64,000 nucleotides of DNA from UBA1163 sp049513055 (lineage in GTDB: Bacteria > Desulfobacterota > BSN033 > UBA1163): assembly GCA_049513055.1 (NCBI GenBank), contig JBEKWN010000005.1, positions 7,452 through 71,451 of the forward strand, written 5' to 3'. A program made the translations under genes and the position numbers. Shown here one piece after another: positions 35,579 to 43,735 of the stretch. Every line of letters starts with the position of its first letter. Position 1 is the first letter of the stretch. The notes below the pieces were generated by a model, which did not search any database, was not told the DNA's origin, and saw only the letters and a list, made by a program, of their open reading frames with translations.

Positions 35579-36625
35579 ATGGCCTCTCCCAGCTCGAAAA
35601 AAATACCTGTTGTTCAATCCATCCTGGTCATTCACCAAGGCGCCCTCGGCGATTTCATCCTTGCCTTGCCTGCCCTCGAAACCATTCGAAAAGCTTTTCC
35701 ACATGCCAAATCGGTCATCATGGGATATCCGAGAATTCTGGAGTTGGTGGAAAAGCGATTCTATGCCGAGGAGATCCTCTCCATTGATCAAAAAGGAATG
35801 GCTACTTTCTTTGTTCGAGAAGGGTCCCTGGACTTCACCCTCTCTCAATTTTTTAAAACATTCGATCTCATCGTCGTCTTTGGAAAAGATGGGGAAGGAA
35901 CGGTCATTGGAAATCTGAGAAGGGTTTGCCAGGGTCGAATTCTTCACATTAACTCCTTTCCACCCTGGGATGAGAAGGTTCATTTAACGGATCATCTTCT
36001 CAAACAATTTGCCCAATACGGGCTTCCCGTATCCGAGTCAAATCCCAGACTTCATCTGAAAGAGTCGGATCGAGAATGGGCAAGGGATTTCTGGAAAAGT
36101 AAGGGGGTCACCCTGGAAGAGCGATCGAAGGTGATCATCCTCCATCCTGGGAGTGGAAGCAAGAAGAAGGTTTGGCCTCTGGACCGATTTATAAACCTCG
36201 CTCATACTCTTCAAGATCATCCCGGCTCAAAAATCCTCATCGTTCTTGGTCCAGCCGAGGGGCCAGAAGTCCAGAAGGCCTTTGAGAGAATGGGACCCGC
36301 CGCCCCCATTCTGGCAAAGGGACTTACACTTCTCCAACTGGCCTCTGTGATGGAAGGATGCTGGTTTTTTATCGGAAATGATTCTGGTATTTCTCATATG
36401 GCCGCTGCATTAGGACTTCCCACGATCGTCATTTTTGGGCCGACGGATCAAAGGGTTTGGTCGCCGAGGGGAGAAAAGACATTTGTGGTTTGCAGGGGAG
36501 TCCATTGCTCTCCCTGTCCTCAAGAGCGATTTTTCCAATGTAAGGATTTTGAATGTCTGAGAGGGATTGAAATGGGGGAGGTTCTAGAAGGTTTGGAGAA
36601 AATAGGAGTTGAATTTAAATCTTGA
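35579..36625 (+). CDS. Glycosyltransferase family 9 (ADP-heptose:LPS heptosyltransferase-like)
   Basis: 348 residues. N-terminal ILVIHQGALGDFILALPALETIR is the family's first Rossmann fold with the catalytic-region Asp; the C-terminal nucleotide-binding part includes ILHPGSGSKKKVWPLDRF and FIGNDSGISHMAAALGLPTIVIFGPTDQRVW. This is the signature of heptosyltransferases that build the LPS inner core. GAGGAAGG precedes the ATG. It is 15 bp before a small EF-Tu-domain-2-like gene in the same direction. Confidence 0.87.
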   Translation: MASPSSKKIPVVQSILVIHQGALGDFILALPALETIRKAFPHAKSVIMGYPRILELVEKRFYAEEILSIDQKGMATFFVREGSLDFTLSQFFKTFDLIVVFGKDGEGTVIGNLRRVCQGRILHINSFPPWDEKVHLTDHLLKQFAQYGLPVSESNPRLHLKESDREWARDFWKSKGVTLEERSKVIILHPGSGSKKKVWPLDRFINLAHTLQDHPGSKILIVLGPAEGPEVQKAFERMGPAAPILAKGLTLLQLASVMEGCWFFIGNDSGISHMAAALGLPTIVIFGPTDQRVWSPRGEKTFVVCRGVHCSPCPQERFFQCKDFECLRGIEMGEVLEGLEKIGVEFKS

Positions 36626-36640
36626 GAAAGGAGGAAGAAG

Positions 36641-36898
36641 ATGGAAGAGAAGAAAGTGGGGGAGATTATAAAATTTTTTGGGAAGATTGGTGTCGCGGCA
36701 ATACAGTTATCCGAGGGATCGTTGAAGGTTGGAGATACTATCCACATTGTCGGCCATACTACCGATATCACGCAACCCATCGATTCCATGCAGATTGAGA
36801 ACAAAAATGTTCAGGAAGCAGGGCCGGGTGCAGATATCGGGATTAAGGTAAAGGATCGAGTGAGAGAACACGACGTCGTCTATAAAGTCGTGGAGTGA
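36641..36898 (+). CDS. EF-Tu domain 2-like small protein
   Basis: 85 residues making one beta barrel of the elongation-factor domain 2 type: KVGEIIKFFGKIGVAAIQLSEGSLKVGDTIHIVG, then QPIDSMQIENKNVQEAGPGADIGIKVKDRVREHDVVYKV. There is no GTPase domain. Such lone 'translation elongation factor-like' proteins occur in many deltaproteobacteria and archaea; no function is established. GAAAGGAGG precedes the ATG at 36641. The stop is followed immediately by an inverted-repeat element. Confidence 0.82.
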   Translation: MEEKKVGEIIKFFGKIGVAAIQLSEGSLKVGDTIHIVGHTTDITQPIDSMQIENKNVQEAGPGADIGIKVKDRVREHDVVYKVVE

Positions 36899-37004
36899 AC
36901 CCCGTTAGAAAGGAGGGAGCTTTACCTCCTGCCTTTCAATAAAGACCTAAAATATTTTATTTGAGGTCATCACTGACAAATATGGCGGGGTTTTCTAACG
37001 GGGT
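36899..37004 (+). repeat. 106-bp inverted-repeat element that can fold as a three-way junction
   Basis: The ends are a perfect 13-bp inverted repeat (ACCCCGTTAGAAA at 36899-36911, TTTCTAACGGGGT at 36992-37004). Inside are two hairpins: AGGAGG/CCTCCT (36911-36930) and GACCT...AGGTC with an extended AT stem (36944-36968). It begins directly after the stop of the EF-Tu-like gene and ends just before the next gene's start. It may be a MITE or a structured RNA leader. Confidence 0.5.
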
Positions 37005-37010
37005 GAAAGG

Positions 37011-38135
37011 GTGGTTTTTAAAAAGGCTGGAGCTCAAAAGGGAAAAGAGTGTTCTACTTGCGGGAAAGAAGTGGGCCTCCTTTCGCAAACCCTTCCAGTC
37101 TGTGTGGAATGCCTTCGATCAGGAAAGGAGAACATCCACCCTTTCATTCAGAATGCTCATCATCGTTCCCGGGAACCATTCCGATTGGTGAATACCCCTC
37201 CTCAAAATAAATCTGGACTCCCTTGCCAAGTCTGTGTCAATCAATGTCAGATTTCAGAAGGGGAGTGGGGTTATTGCGGGCTGAGGACTCAAAAGGAAGG
37301 AGTGCTTCAAGGGGTTTCGTCAGAAAAGGGGAATGTGAGCTGGTATGATGATGGGCTTCCTACTAATTGTGTTGCCGATTGGGTCTGTCCAGCTGGGACA
37401 GGTGCTGGCTATCCTCAATTTGCTTATACCTCAGATCCAGAATATGGGTTTAAAAACCTGGCTGTGTTTTATCACGGATGTTCCTTCGACTGTCTTTTCT
37501 GTCAGAATTGGACACATCGAGAAAGGGTTTGGGATAAGAAAAGAATCACTCCTGAAGAACTCGTCCAAGCAGTGGATGACCGTACCAGTTGTATCTGTTA
37601 TTTCGGTGGGGACCCCACTCCACAACTTCCTCACTCCATCAGAGTTTCTCAAAAGGCCATAGAGAGGGCGAAGGGCAGGATTCTTCGAATCTGTTGGGAA
37701 ACGAATGGATCGATGAACCCAGATCTTTTAAAGGAAATGGTTGATCTCTCTTTGACCTCAGGGGGATGTATCAAATTTGACATCAAGGCATGGAATGATT
37801 CCCTTCATGCCGCTCTTTGCGGTGTCTCCAATGAAAGGACAAAGAGAAATTTCGAGCGGGTGGTCCCATGGATTAAAGAGAGACCCAAGCCACCTCTTTT
37901 GATTGCCAGCACCCTTCTTGTTCCAGGCTATATTGATGAAGAAGAGGTTCGGGGAATATCAAGATGGATTGCTTCCCTCAATCCAGATATCCCCTATGCC
38001 CTGTTAGCCTTTTACCCTCAGTTCTTTTTCAACGATCTACCCGTGACTCCCAGAGATTTAGCCATCCGTTGTAAAGAGGTAGCCGAAGGAGAAGGACTCC
38101 GAAGGGTGAGAATTGGAAATTTACACCTGCTATGA
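37011..38135 (+). CDS. Radical SAM protein related to PFL activases and AmrS
   Basis: 374 residues from GTG 37011; the start is uncertain because the region carries an inverted repeat and no clean ribosome site. An N-terminal zinc-type module (CSTCGKEV... CVECL) precedes a second Cys set (CQVCVNQC, GYCGLR). The radical SAM motif is HGCSFDCLFCQNWTHRE (CxxxCxxC, about 156-163). Further on are ICYFGGDPTPQLPHS and IKFDIKAWNDSLHAALCG. It lies 37 bp before the DUF763 gene and probably in its transcript. The substrate is unknown. Confidence 0.82.
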   Translation: MVFKKAGAQKGKECSTCGKEVGLLSQTLPVCVECLRSGKENIHPFIQNAHHRSREPFRLVNTPPQNKSGLPCQVCVNQCQISEGEWGYCGLRTQKEGVLQGVSSEKGNVSWYDDGLPTNCVADWVCPAGTGAGYPQFAYTSDPEYGFKNLAVFYHGCSFDCLFCQNWTHRERVWDKKRITPEELVQAVDDRTSCICYFGGDPTPQLPHSIRVSQKAIERAKGRILRICWETNGSMNPDLLKEMVDLSLTSGGCIKFDIKAWNDSLHAALCGVSNERTKRNFERVVPWIKERPKPPLLIASTLLVPGYIDEEEVRGISRWIASLNPDIPYALLAFYPQFFFNDLPVTPRDLAIRCKEVAEGEGLRRVRIGNLHLL

Positions 38136-38172
38136 AAAGGTGCTCAAAAGGCTGGGGAAAGGATAGTATGAA

Positions 38173-39267
38173 ATGAAGACCGGCGTGGCCCATCTTCCGC
38201 TCCATTATGGGAAAGCACCCTCTTGGCTTTTCCAAAGGATGGAAAGCCTTGCAAGGGAAATTACCCTTTTCATCATCAATGCTTATGGAACGGAAGAAAT
38301 GCTTTTCCGACTTTCTGACCCTTTCTGGTTCCAGGCTTTTGGCTGTGTGTTAGGGTTTGATTGGTACTCGAGCGGCGTGACGACGACCGTCTGCGGTGCA
38401 ATGAAAGAGGGGATCAAAGGGATGGAAAAGGAACTGGGGTTCTTCATGGCGGGAGGGAAAGGAAGGGCCTCCAGAAAGACTCCCATTGAAATTGAGGAGA
38501 TTTGTAATCAAAGAGCCATGAATGGGACCCCTCTTATTTATGCAAGCCGGATGTCTGCAAAGGTTGATAGTGCAGCCGTTCAGGATGGGTATCAAATTTA
38601 TCATCATACTTTCTTCTTCACCCAAACCGGACAGTGGGCAGTGATCCAACAAGGCATGAATGAGGAAAACCGGTATGCCCGAAGATATCATTGGTTCAGC
38701 CAGGGGATAAAAGATTTTGTCTGTGAACCGCACTGGGCGGTGTGTTGTGATCAAAGAAAAGAAGGTTTAAATCTGGTTGCTCATGAGAGTGAAAGGACCA
38801 GACAAGCGATTACAGATCTTTCCCATGAGAAAACAGAATTTTTGATCGCAGAAGGAAAAAGAGCAATAGAACTTTATCTCCCCCGAGAGCATCCCATTCC
38901 AATGGAGGAAAGCCGTCTGGAGAGATTGGAAAAGATTTTTATCCAAATCTATGACCGTTCGCCAAACAATTTTGAGGAGCTTCTTGGAATCAAAGGAGTG
39001 GGTCCTAGAAGCCTTCGGGCGCTGAGCCTGATCTCAGAGCTGATTCACGGGGTCAAACCCAGTTTCAAAGACCCAACTCGATTCAGTTTTGCTCATGGGG
39101 GAAAGGATGGTCATCCCTATCCAGTGGATCGGAAGGTCTATGATAAGACGATTGAAGTATTGAAAGGGGCGATTGATAAAGCCAAGGTAGGAGATCGAGA
39201 AAAGATAGAAGCCATCCAGCGGTTAAGACATTTCACTGAGAGTGCAGATGGCAGATCGCAGATTTAA
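38173..39267 (+). CDS. DUF763 protein with helix-hairpin-helix
   Basis: 364 residues. The family start MKTGVAHLPLHYGKAPSWLF is intact, and so are FGCVLGFDWYSSGVTTTVCGAMKEG, SRMSAKVDSAAVQDGYQIYHH and GQWAVIQQGMNEENRYARRYHW. Residues 255-290 hold a helix-hairpin-helix (NNFEELLGIKGVGPRSLRAL) that suggests DNA binding. DUF763 proteins occur mainly in archaea and thermophilic or anaerobic bacteria; no activity is known to me. It lies between a radical SAM gene and endonuclease Q, so a DNA-repair role is a fair guess. Confidence 0.85.
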   Translation: MKTGVAHLPLHYGKAPSWLFQRMESLAREITLFIINAYGTEEMLFRLSDPFWFQAFGCVLGFDWYSSGVTTTVCGAMKEGIKGMEKELGFFMAGGKGRASRKTPIEIEEICNQRAMNGTPLIYASRMSAKVDSAAVQDGYQIYHHTFFFTQTGQWAVIQQGMNEENRYARRYHWFSQGIKDFVCEPHWAVCCDQRKEGLNLVAHESERTRQAITDLSHEKTEFLIAEGKRAIELYLPREHPIPMEESRLERLEKIFIQIYDRSPNNFEELLGIKGVGPRSLRALSLISELIHGVKPSFKDPTRFSFAHGGKDGHPYPVDRKVYDKTIEVLKGAIDKAKVGDREKIEAIQRLRHFTESADGRSQI

Positions 39268-39274
39268 TTGATCT

Positions 39275-39386
39275 ATTTGGTTTCTTTAGTTTATTTGGTC
39301 TTTTTAGTTAACCAAATGAACAAGAGAAACAAAAGAAACTAAACTAACGAATAGTCTGAAATCTAAAATCTGAAATTTGAAATACT
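39275..39386. repeat. AT-rich arms and heptamer repeat before the endonuclease Q gene
   Basis: Two facing pieces based on TTTAGTT/AACTAAA words (39275-39350) are followed by four 7-nt units of the ATCTGAA type (39355-39382). The same word family recurs at 63454-63480. The array ends next to the endonuclease Q ATG. Confidence 0.55.
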
Positions 39387-40637
39387 ATGCGATTTATTGC
39401 CGATTTTCATATTCATTCTAAATTCAGCCGAGCCACGAGCAAGGAGATGGAGGTGGAAACCCTTGCTCGATGGGCAAAGAAAAAAGGAATTGGACTTCTC
39501 GGGACTGGTGACTTTACCCACCCAATCTATTTTGCAGAGTTGCGATCAAAATTAGAGCCTTTAGGCAATGGTCTCTTCAAGCTGAAAAAGGGGGATCAAG
39601 GCGTCCAATATATTTTAACGACAGAAGTGAGCAATATCTATACTCAGAATGGAAAGGTTAGGCGGATCCACAACCTCATTTTTGCCCCCAGTTTTGAGGT
39701 GGTAGAGGCCATTCGTTCTAAATTGGGAAACCTTGGAAAACTCTCTTCAGATGGGAGACCCATTTTTAGTTTTACTGCAAAAGAATTGGCGAAGATGATC
39801 TTAGACATTTCCATGGATTGCCTGATCATCCCTGCCCACGCCTGGACACCTTGGTTTTCGATCTTTGGGGCTAACTCAGGATTCGACTCCATTGAGGAAT
39901 GTTTTGGAGAACTGTCTCCTCATATTCATGCCATTGAAACAGGCCTCTCGTCGGATCCTGAAATGAATTGGAGGTTGTCAGCCCTCGATCCCATTACCCT
40001 CCTCTCCAATTCAGATGCCCACTCTCCAAATCGGTTGGGAAGGGAGGCCAATGCCTTCGATTGTGCATTGGATTATCAAGAGATTGCTGAGACGATTCGA
40101 AAGAAAGATCGAAAGAAACTTCTATTCACTATCGAATTCTTTCCAGAGGAAGGGAAATATCATTATGATGGGCATCGTCAATGTGGCGTGATCTTCTCTC
40201 CCTCCCAAACGAAGGCGAACCAGTACCTCTGCCCGAACTGTCGTAAGAAGTTGACGGTCGGGGTGATGCATCGAGTAGAGGAACTCGCTGACCGTCCGGA
40301 GGGCTTTATACCGAAGAATGTCATCCCTTCCATCCACCTCATCCCATTGGAGGAGATCATTGCTGCGGTACTGGGCGTTCGGGTTGGGACAAAGGCGGTA
40401 GAGGGCGAGTATGAAAGGTTGATCGACCGAGGAGGCTCAGAATTTAGAATTCTTCTCGATGATACTCCCGATGAATTGGCTTCATTTGTTCCGCCAAATA
40501 TCCTGGAGGGGATTGTCCGAATGAGGCAGGGAAGGGTTTCGATTATTCCAGGCCATGACGGCGTTTATGGAAAAATCAATCTTTTCCCTGAGAGAAAGGG
40601 AGGGGAGGAGTCCAAAGATCAGTTGAAACTTTTTTAA
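39387..40637 (+). CDS. Endonuclease Q-like DNA repair nuclease
   Basis: 416 residues. The PHP-type catalytic fold opens DFHIHSKFSRATSK (metal-binding His 7 and 9) and continues with GTGDFTHP, LTTEVSNIY, IIPAHAWTPWFS and SNSDAHSPNR, all metal-ligand motifs of the family. A zinc finger (about 270-290, CGVIFS... CPNCRKK) and the C-terminal TPDELASFVPPNILEGIVRMRQG region follow. Endonuclease Q cuts 5' of deaminated bases (hypoxanthine, uracil, xanthine) in DNA; it is mainly archaeal and present in some bacteria. The last residues are QLKLF, like a beta-clamp-binding motif. A PhoU-like gene follows. Confidence 0.87.
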   Translation: MRFIADFHIHSKFSRATSKEMEVETLARWAKKKGIGLLGTGDFTHPIYFAELRSKLEPLGNGLFKLKKGDQGVQYILTTEVSNIYTQNGKVRRIHNLIFAPSFEVVEAIRSKLGNLGKLSSDGRPIFSFTAKELAKMILDISMDCLIIPAHAWTPWFSIFGANSGFDSIEECFGELSPHIHAIETGLSSDPEMNWRLSALDPITLLSNSDAHSPNRLGREANAFDCALDYQEIAETIRKKDRKKLLFTIEFFPEEGKYHYDGHRQCGVIFSPSQTKANQYLCPNCRKKLTVGVMHRVEELADRPEGFIPKNVIPSIHLIPLEEIIAAVLGVRVGTKAVEGEYERLIDRGGSEFRILLDDTPDELASFVPPNILEGIVRMRQGRVSIIPGHDGVYGKINLFPERKGGEESKDQLKLF

Positions 40638-40718
40638 TGAAGGAAATTCTTATTGAAACAGAAGCGCGCCCATCCTTTGAGATAAAAAATTCATTGATCC
40701 ATTAAAAGGGGGAAGAAG

Positions 40719-41333
40719 ATGGACAAAGAAATAAGGGAGAAGATAATCCTGATTTGTCAGAGTTTGATGAAGATGTTGGAATTGGCTTTCGAGGCGTTTC
40801 GAAGGCCCACAGAGAATTCTTTCAAAGAAGCGGAAGAGGTCAAGGATAAGATTCACCAATATTCCTCAGAGTTGACCGGTTTCATTATTTCAAAGAGTCC
40901 ATCGAGTGAAAAAGGGAGGGAATGGGCGAAACCTTATCTCTCGATTGCCTCCAGTTTCGATCGCATGACTTATAATATTGAAGGAATTTTCGATCGCTTA
41001 AGAGCCAAGTCTCAAAACCACATCCTCTTTAGTGATCGAGCGGTCAAAGAGGTGAACGATGTCTTTCAAGAAGCCATGAGACTTTTAGAAAACCTTCCGA
41101 ATCTCATTACTACCCAGAACAAACTCCTTGCCCAACGAATCGGAGAAGAGGGGAGGTCCATGTTCAAAATTGCGAATGGATATTCCGAAGAGCATGAGGA
41201 GAGGCTGATTCAGGGAATCTGTGTCCCCAAACATTCACCCATTTATCTGGGCATCATTGAATCCTTGAAAGGGATAATGGTTCATACACTGGAGGTGAGT
41301 GGAAAGATTGTCTCCCTTTCATCCAAATCCTGA
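40719..41333 (+). CDS. PhoU-like helical protein
   Basis: 204 residues, entirely helical (no Cys, many Glu, Lys and Leu) with the repeated long helices of PhoU/DUF47 proteins: KIILICQSLMKMLELAFEAF, AEEVKDKIHQYSSELTGF, SIASSFDRMTYNIEGIFDRL. PhoU-type proteins regulate phosphate uptake or act as metal-bridged partners of transporters; none is nearby. GGGGGAAGAAG precedes the ATG at 40719. The family call is moderately sure, the role open. Confidence 0.7.
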   Translation: MDKEIREKIILICQSLMKMLELAFEAFRRPTENSFKEAEEVKDKIHQYSSELTGFIISKSPSSEKGREWAKPYLSIASSFDRMTYNIEGIFDRLRAKSQNHILFSDRAVKEVNDVFQEAMRLLENLPNLITTQNKLLAQRIGEEGRSMFKIANGYSEEHEERLIQGICVPKHSPIYLGIIESLKGIMVHTLEVSGKIVSLSSKS

Positions 41334-41343
41334 ATCAGGGGAA

Positions 41344-41798
41344 ACCATTTATACATTCGGGACCCGCCCTTGATCCTTTGACGAATTTTTAACCCTTCTT
41401 TTAGAACGTAGAATTAGAGTCGGTGTGGATGTCCGGAGTTTTTCCACCAGTCGTTTTCCCCAATTTAATAAAGAGTTCCTGTAAAGAAATCTTGAGTCTC
41501 AGGGGATTCAATATGCCTACTTGGGATAAGAGTTAGGAGGGTTTTGTCGAGGTTTCTATGTCGCCCATATAGGGAAACCGGATCCTTTCAAAGAGGATTG
41601 GAAAAATTGGAGGTCATAGGGAGAGAAAAAACTGCCTTCGAATGTTCCGAAAAGTTTCCATAGAAATGTCATCATCGGTCGATTTCGGGACAATGGCTCC
41701 CAAAAGGATGGAAAGTCATTCATAGAATAGAAAAAGGAAAAGTGTGGGTTCCAAAGAAAAGGGATTCAGGTTTGGACAAGACGAACCCAGGGAGATAA
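41344..41798 (+). pseudogene. Decayed DUF488 gene
   Basis: Translating across frames gives YTFGTRP*SFDEFLTLLL, then VGVDVRSFSTSRFPQFNKEFL*, and after a frameshift near 41600 a second part with FECSEKFP*KCHHRS and GWKVIHRIEKGKVWVPKK, ending at 41798. The DUF488 hallmarks (start like YTIGHS, VDVRSxPxSRFPxF, CxEKxPxxCHR) are all recognisable. Five in-frame stops or shifts break it. It lies between the PhoU-like and TolC genes. Confidence 0.75.
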
Positions 41799-41807
41799 AA
41801 AATTAGT

Positions 41808-41835
41808 TTGACATACTCTTTTTTGCAGTTAAAAT
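41808..41835 (+). promoter_or_regulatory. Sigma-70-type promoter of the TolC-like gene
   Basis: TTGACA at 41808-41813, a 16-bp spacer, and TAAAAT at 41830-41835, about 75 bp before the ATG at 41912. Confidence 0.55.
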
Positions 41836-41911
41836 GAATTGTTATTCATAAATGAATAAATATTGTCATACTACGTCAAAGGGTATGAGGATGGAAGGAG
41901 GAGATAGATCG

Positions 41912-43231
41912 ATGAAAATGAAATGGTTCGTCGGATTCATCCTGTGGGCAATTGTTTCCGCAGGTGTTGTCTGGGCGCAAGAACCTCAAAAACCCCTCAC
42001 CCTGGAGGAGAGCATAAAGATCGCCATGGAACGGAGTCTGACTCTCCATTCTGCCGTGGTGGGGGTTGATGGTTCTGAATTCAGGCGTAAGGAGGCGATC
42101 ACAAATTTCCTTCCTCAATGGATAGGACAATACAGCTATACCAAATGGAGCTACCCGGCTTTTATTGGCAATTTGGGGGGAGGAATCACCGGCATCTCCC
42201 CATCAACTAATAGTAACGTTTACAATTTTAATACCACAGTCTCTCAGCCTCTTTTTACAGGAGGGTTAAACCTGGCGACCTATCGCTCAGCTAAGTTAGG
42301 AGTGGATCTCTCAAAGGAGACCCTGGAGACGGCAAAGCGGGATCTGGTTCTTCAGGTGAGGGTGGGGTATTTTACTATTTTAAGGGCGGAGAAGTTCTTG
42401 TTAGTGGCCGAACAACAGGTTAAACAATTCGAGGCTCAACTCGAGGTGACAAAAGCTTTCTTCGAAGTAGGAATTGTTCCAAAAAATGATGTCCTTCTGG
42501 CTGAGGTGAATTTGGCTAATGCCAGGCAGTCACTGGTCAAGGCGGCAAATGACGTGGCCACGGCCAAGGCTTCATTCAATATACTGCTCAGGAGAGAGAT
42601 CAATACACCGCTCGAGGTGGTCGATATTCTTGCATACAAAGCCTTTCCTCTCTCGTACGAGCAGTCCCTTGACGAGGCGCTCCGGCTGAGGCCAGAGATA
42701 AAGACTGCTCAGTTGAATATCGACCAGGCGAAGGAGAATGTCAAAATTGCAAGAAGTGGGTTCTTCCCGACGATCAGTCTTACGGGTAACTATAGTCGGT
42801 CCTCTGACTGGTGGACGCTGGAAAGGGGCATACAAAGTGACAGGTGGATGGTTGAGGCTTTAGCCACATTCACCCTTTGGAATTGGGGAAACACTTATTT
42901 CAAAGTGGGGGAGAACAAGGTGAAAATCACCCAGGCTGAAGATTCGAAAACTCAGCTCATCGACTCGATCACATTAGAACTGAAGAATGATTATCTCAAC
43001 ATGCTGGTAGCAGAAAAGAATCTCAACGTTGCGGAGAAGGCCATTGAGCAGGCTGAGGAGAATTTAAGGATGAACGAAGAGCGATACAAGTACCAGGTGG
43101 CGACACAAACCGATGTTGTAAATGCCGTGACTTTACTCGCCCAAGCCAGCGTCAATTACTATGGCGCATTGAGCGATTTCAACGTCGCCAAGGCACAGTT
43201 GGAACGAGCCATGGGAAGGATGTATCCGTAA
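41912..43231 (+). CDS. TolC-family outer-membrane efflux protein
   Basis: 439 residues from ATG 41912, preceded by GGAAGGAGGAG; a frame extends to 41852 without a better site. Signal peptide MKMKWFVGFILWAIVSAGVV with cleavage near WAQ. Two OEP repeats of long helices with the family's LTLEESIKIAMERSL start and DIDQAKENVKIARSGFFPTISLTGNYS-like part (QAKENVKIARSGFFPTISL) in the second. It would form the outer-membrane channel of a tripartite efflux system; the genes for the other two parts are collapsed downstream (43286-43548). Confidence 0.87.
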   Translation: MKMKWFVGFILWAIVSAGVVWAQEPQKPLTLEESIKIAMERSLTLHSAVVGVDGSEFRRKEAITNFLPQWIGQYSYTKWSYPAFIGNLGGGITGISPSTNSNVYNFNTTVSQPLFTGGLNLATYRSAKLGVDLSKETLETAKRDLVLQVRVGYFTILRAEKFLLVAEQQVKQFEAQLEVTKAFFEVGIVPKNDVLLAEVNLANARQSLVKAANDVATAKASFNILLRREINTPLEVVDILAYKAFPLSYEQSLDEALRLRPEIKTAQLNIDQAKENVKIARSGFFPTISLTGNYSRSSDWWTLERGIQSDRWMVEALATFTLWNWGNTYFKVGENKVKITQAEDSKTQLIDSITLELKNDYLNMLVAEKNLNVAEKAIEQAEENLRMNEERYKYQVATQTDVVNAVTLLAQASVNYYGALSDFNVAKAQLERAMGRMYP

Positions 43232-43238
43232 GAATAGA

Positions 43239-43280
43239 AAACGCTAAGTGCTTAGCGGTATGCACATAGCGTAAAGAGGC
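43239..43280. repeat. Imperfect repeat of CGCTAAG/GCTTAGC words
   Basis: The spacer after the TolC-like gene is made of short near-palindromic words (AACGCTAAG, CTTAGCG, CATAGCG) with about 7-nt period, comparable to the other heptamer spacers in this window. Confidence 0.4.
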
Positions 43281-43285
43281 AAATC

Positions 43286-43548
43286 ATGAGATTCAGGCAA
43301 CATCATTTGGAAATAGGCTTGTTGATAGCATTGTTGTTATGGGGGTGTGGTTCAAGAGGGTTTGATGCTCCAAGTACTTCCTCGAATCCCAGTCCAACGG
43401 TATTGGAAGAAAGAAAAGTTGAAGTCACAGAGGTAATTCCGAGGGCAATGGTCTATACCTCACCCTCTTTGTCCTTCCCATTGCCTACACGCTGGGCGAC
43501 GATCTTCAAGAAAAAGTAAAGATTCTGTTGAAGGGGAGGGGTAAATAA
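43286..43548 (+). pseudogene. Collapsed efflux operon: lipoprotein start fused to the end of an RND pump
   Basis: The first 55 codons (MRFRQHHLEIGLLIALLLWGC..., a lipobox LLLWGC, then KVEVTEVIPRAMVYT) look like the start of a membrane-fusion-protein lipoprotein. From about 43459 another frame reads LTLFVLPIAYTLGDD and ends at 43546, which is the C-terminal membrane end of an RND (AcrB/HAE1) transporter. So the middle and end of the adaptor and nearly all of the pump are gone. A 77-codon frame from 43286 to 43519 survives, but should be non-functional. Confidence 0.7.
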
Positions 43549-43626
43549 AATAATTAAGAATCGGCATAAAGATTGCATTATTTTAAAAAGATCAATTCGA
43601 TCTAAATTCATAAAAATCCTTTAATT

Positions 43627-43650
43627 TCATAAAGTTGAAAAACTTTATGA
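43627..43650. promoter_or_regulatory. Perfect hairpin with GAAA loop
   Basis: TCATAAAGTT and AACTTTATGA pair perfectly over 10 bp around GAAA. It lies about 25 bp upstream of the transglycosylase promoter and may be an operator or the end of a transcript. Confidence 0.35.
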
Positions 43651-43672
43651 ATTGATTTGGGATTGAAATTTG

Positions 43673-43701
43673 TTGACAGAAGTGACAAGTTATGGTAATT
43701 T
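43673..43701 (+). promoter_or_regulatory. Sigma-70-type promoter of the transglycosylase gene
   Basis: TTGACA at 43673-43678, 17 bp, TAATTT at 43696-43701, about 35 bp before the ATG at 43736. The 13-bp word GGGATTGAAATTT occurs on both sides (43659 and 43723). Confidence 0.6.
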
Positions 43702-43735
43702 CTTTGTCAATATTGATACAGGGGATTGAAATTTA

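Noticed and set aside
36961..37191. Alternative frame over the start of the radical SAM gene
   Set aside because: It has no recognisable domain and the radical SAM frame carries conserved Cys motifs from its start.
43659..43735. GATTGAAA words resembling the end of a CRISPR repeat
   Set aside because: Only two copies of a 13-bp word, 64 bp apart, with a promoter between and no full repeat or cas gene.
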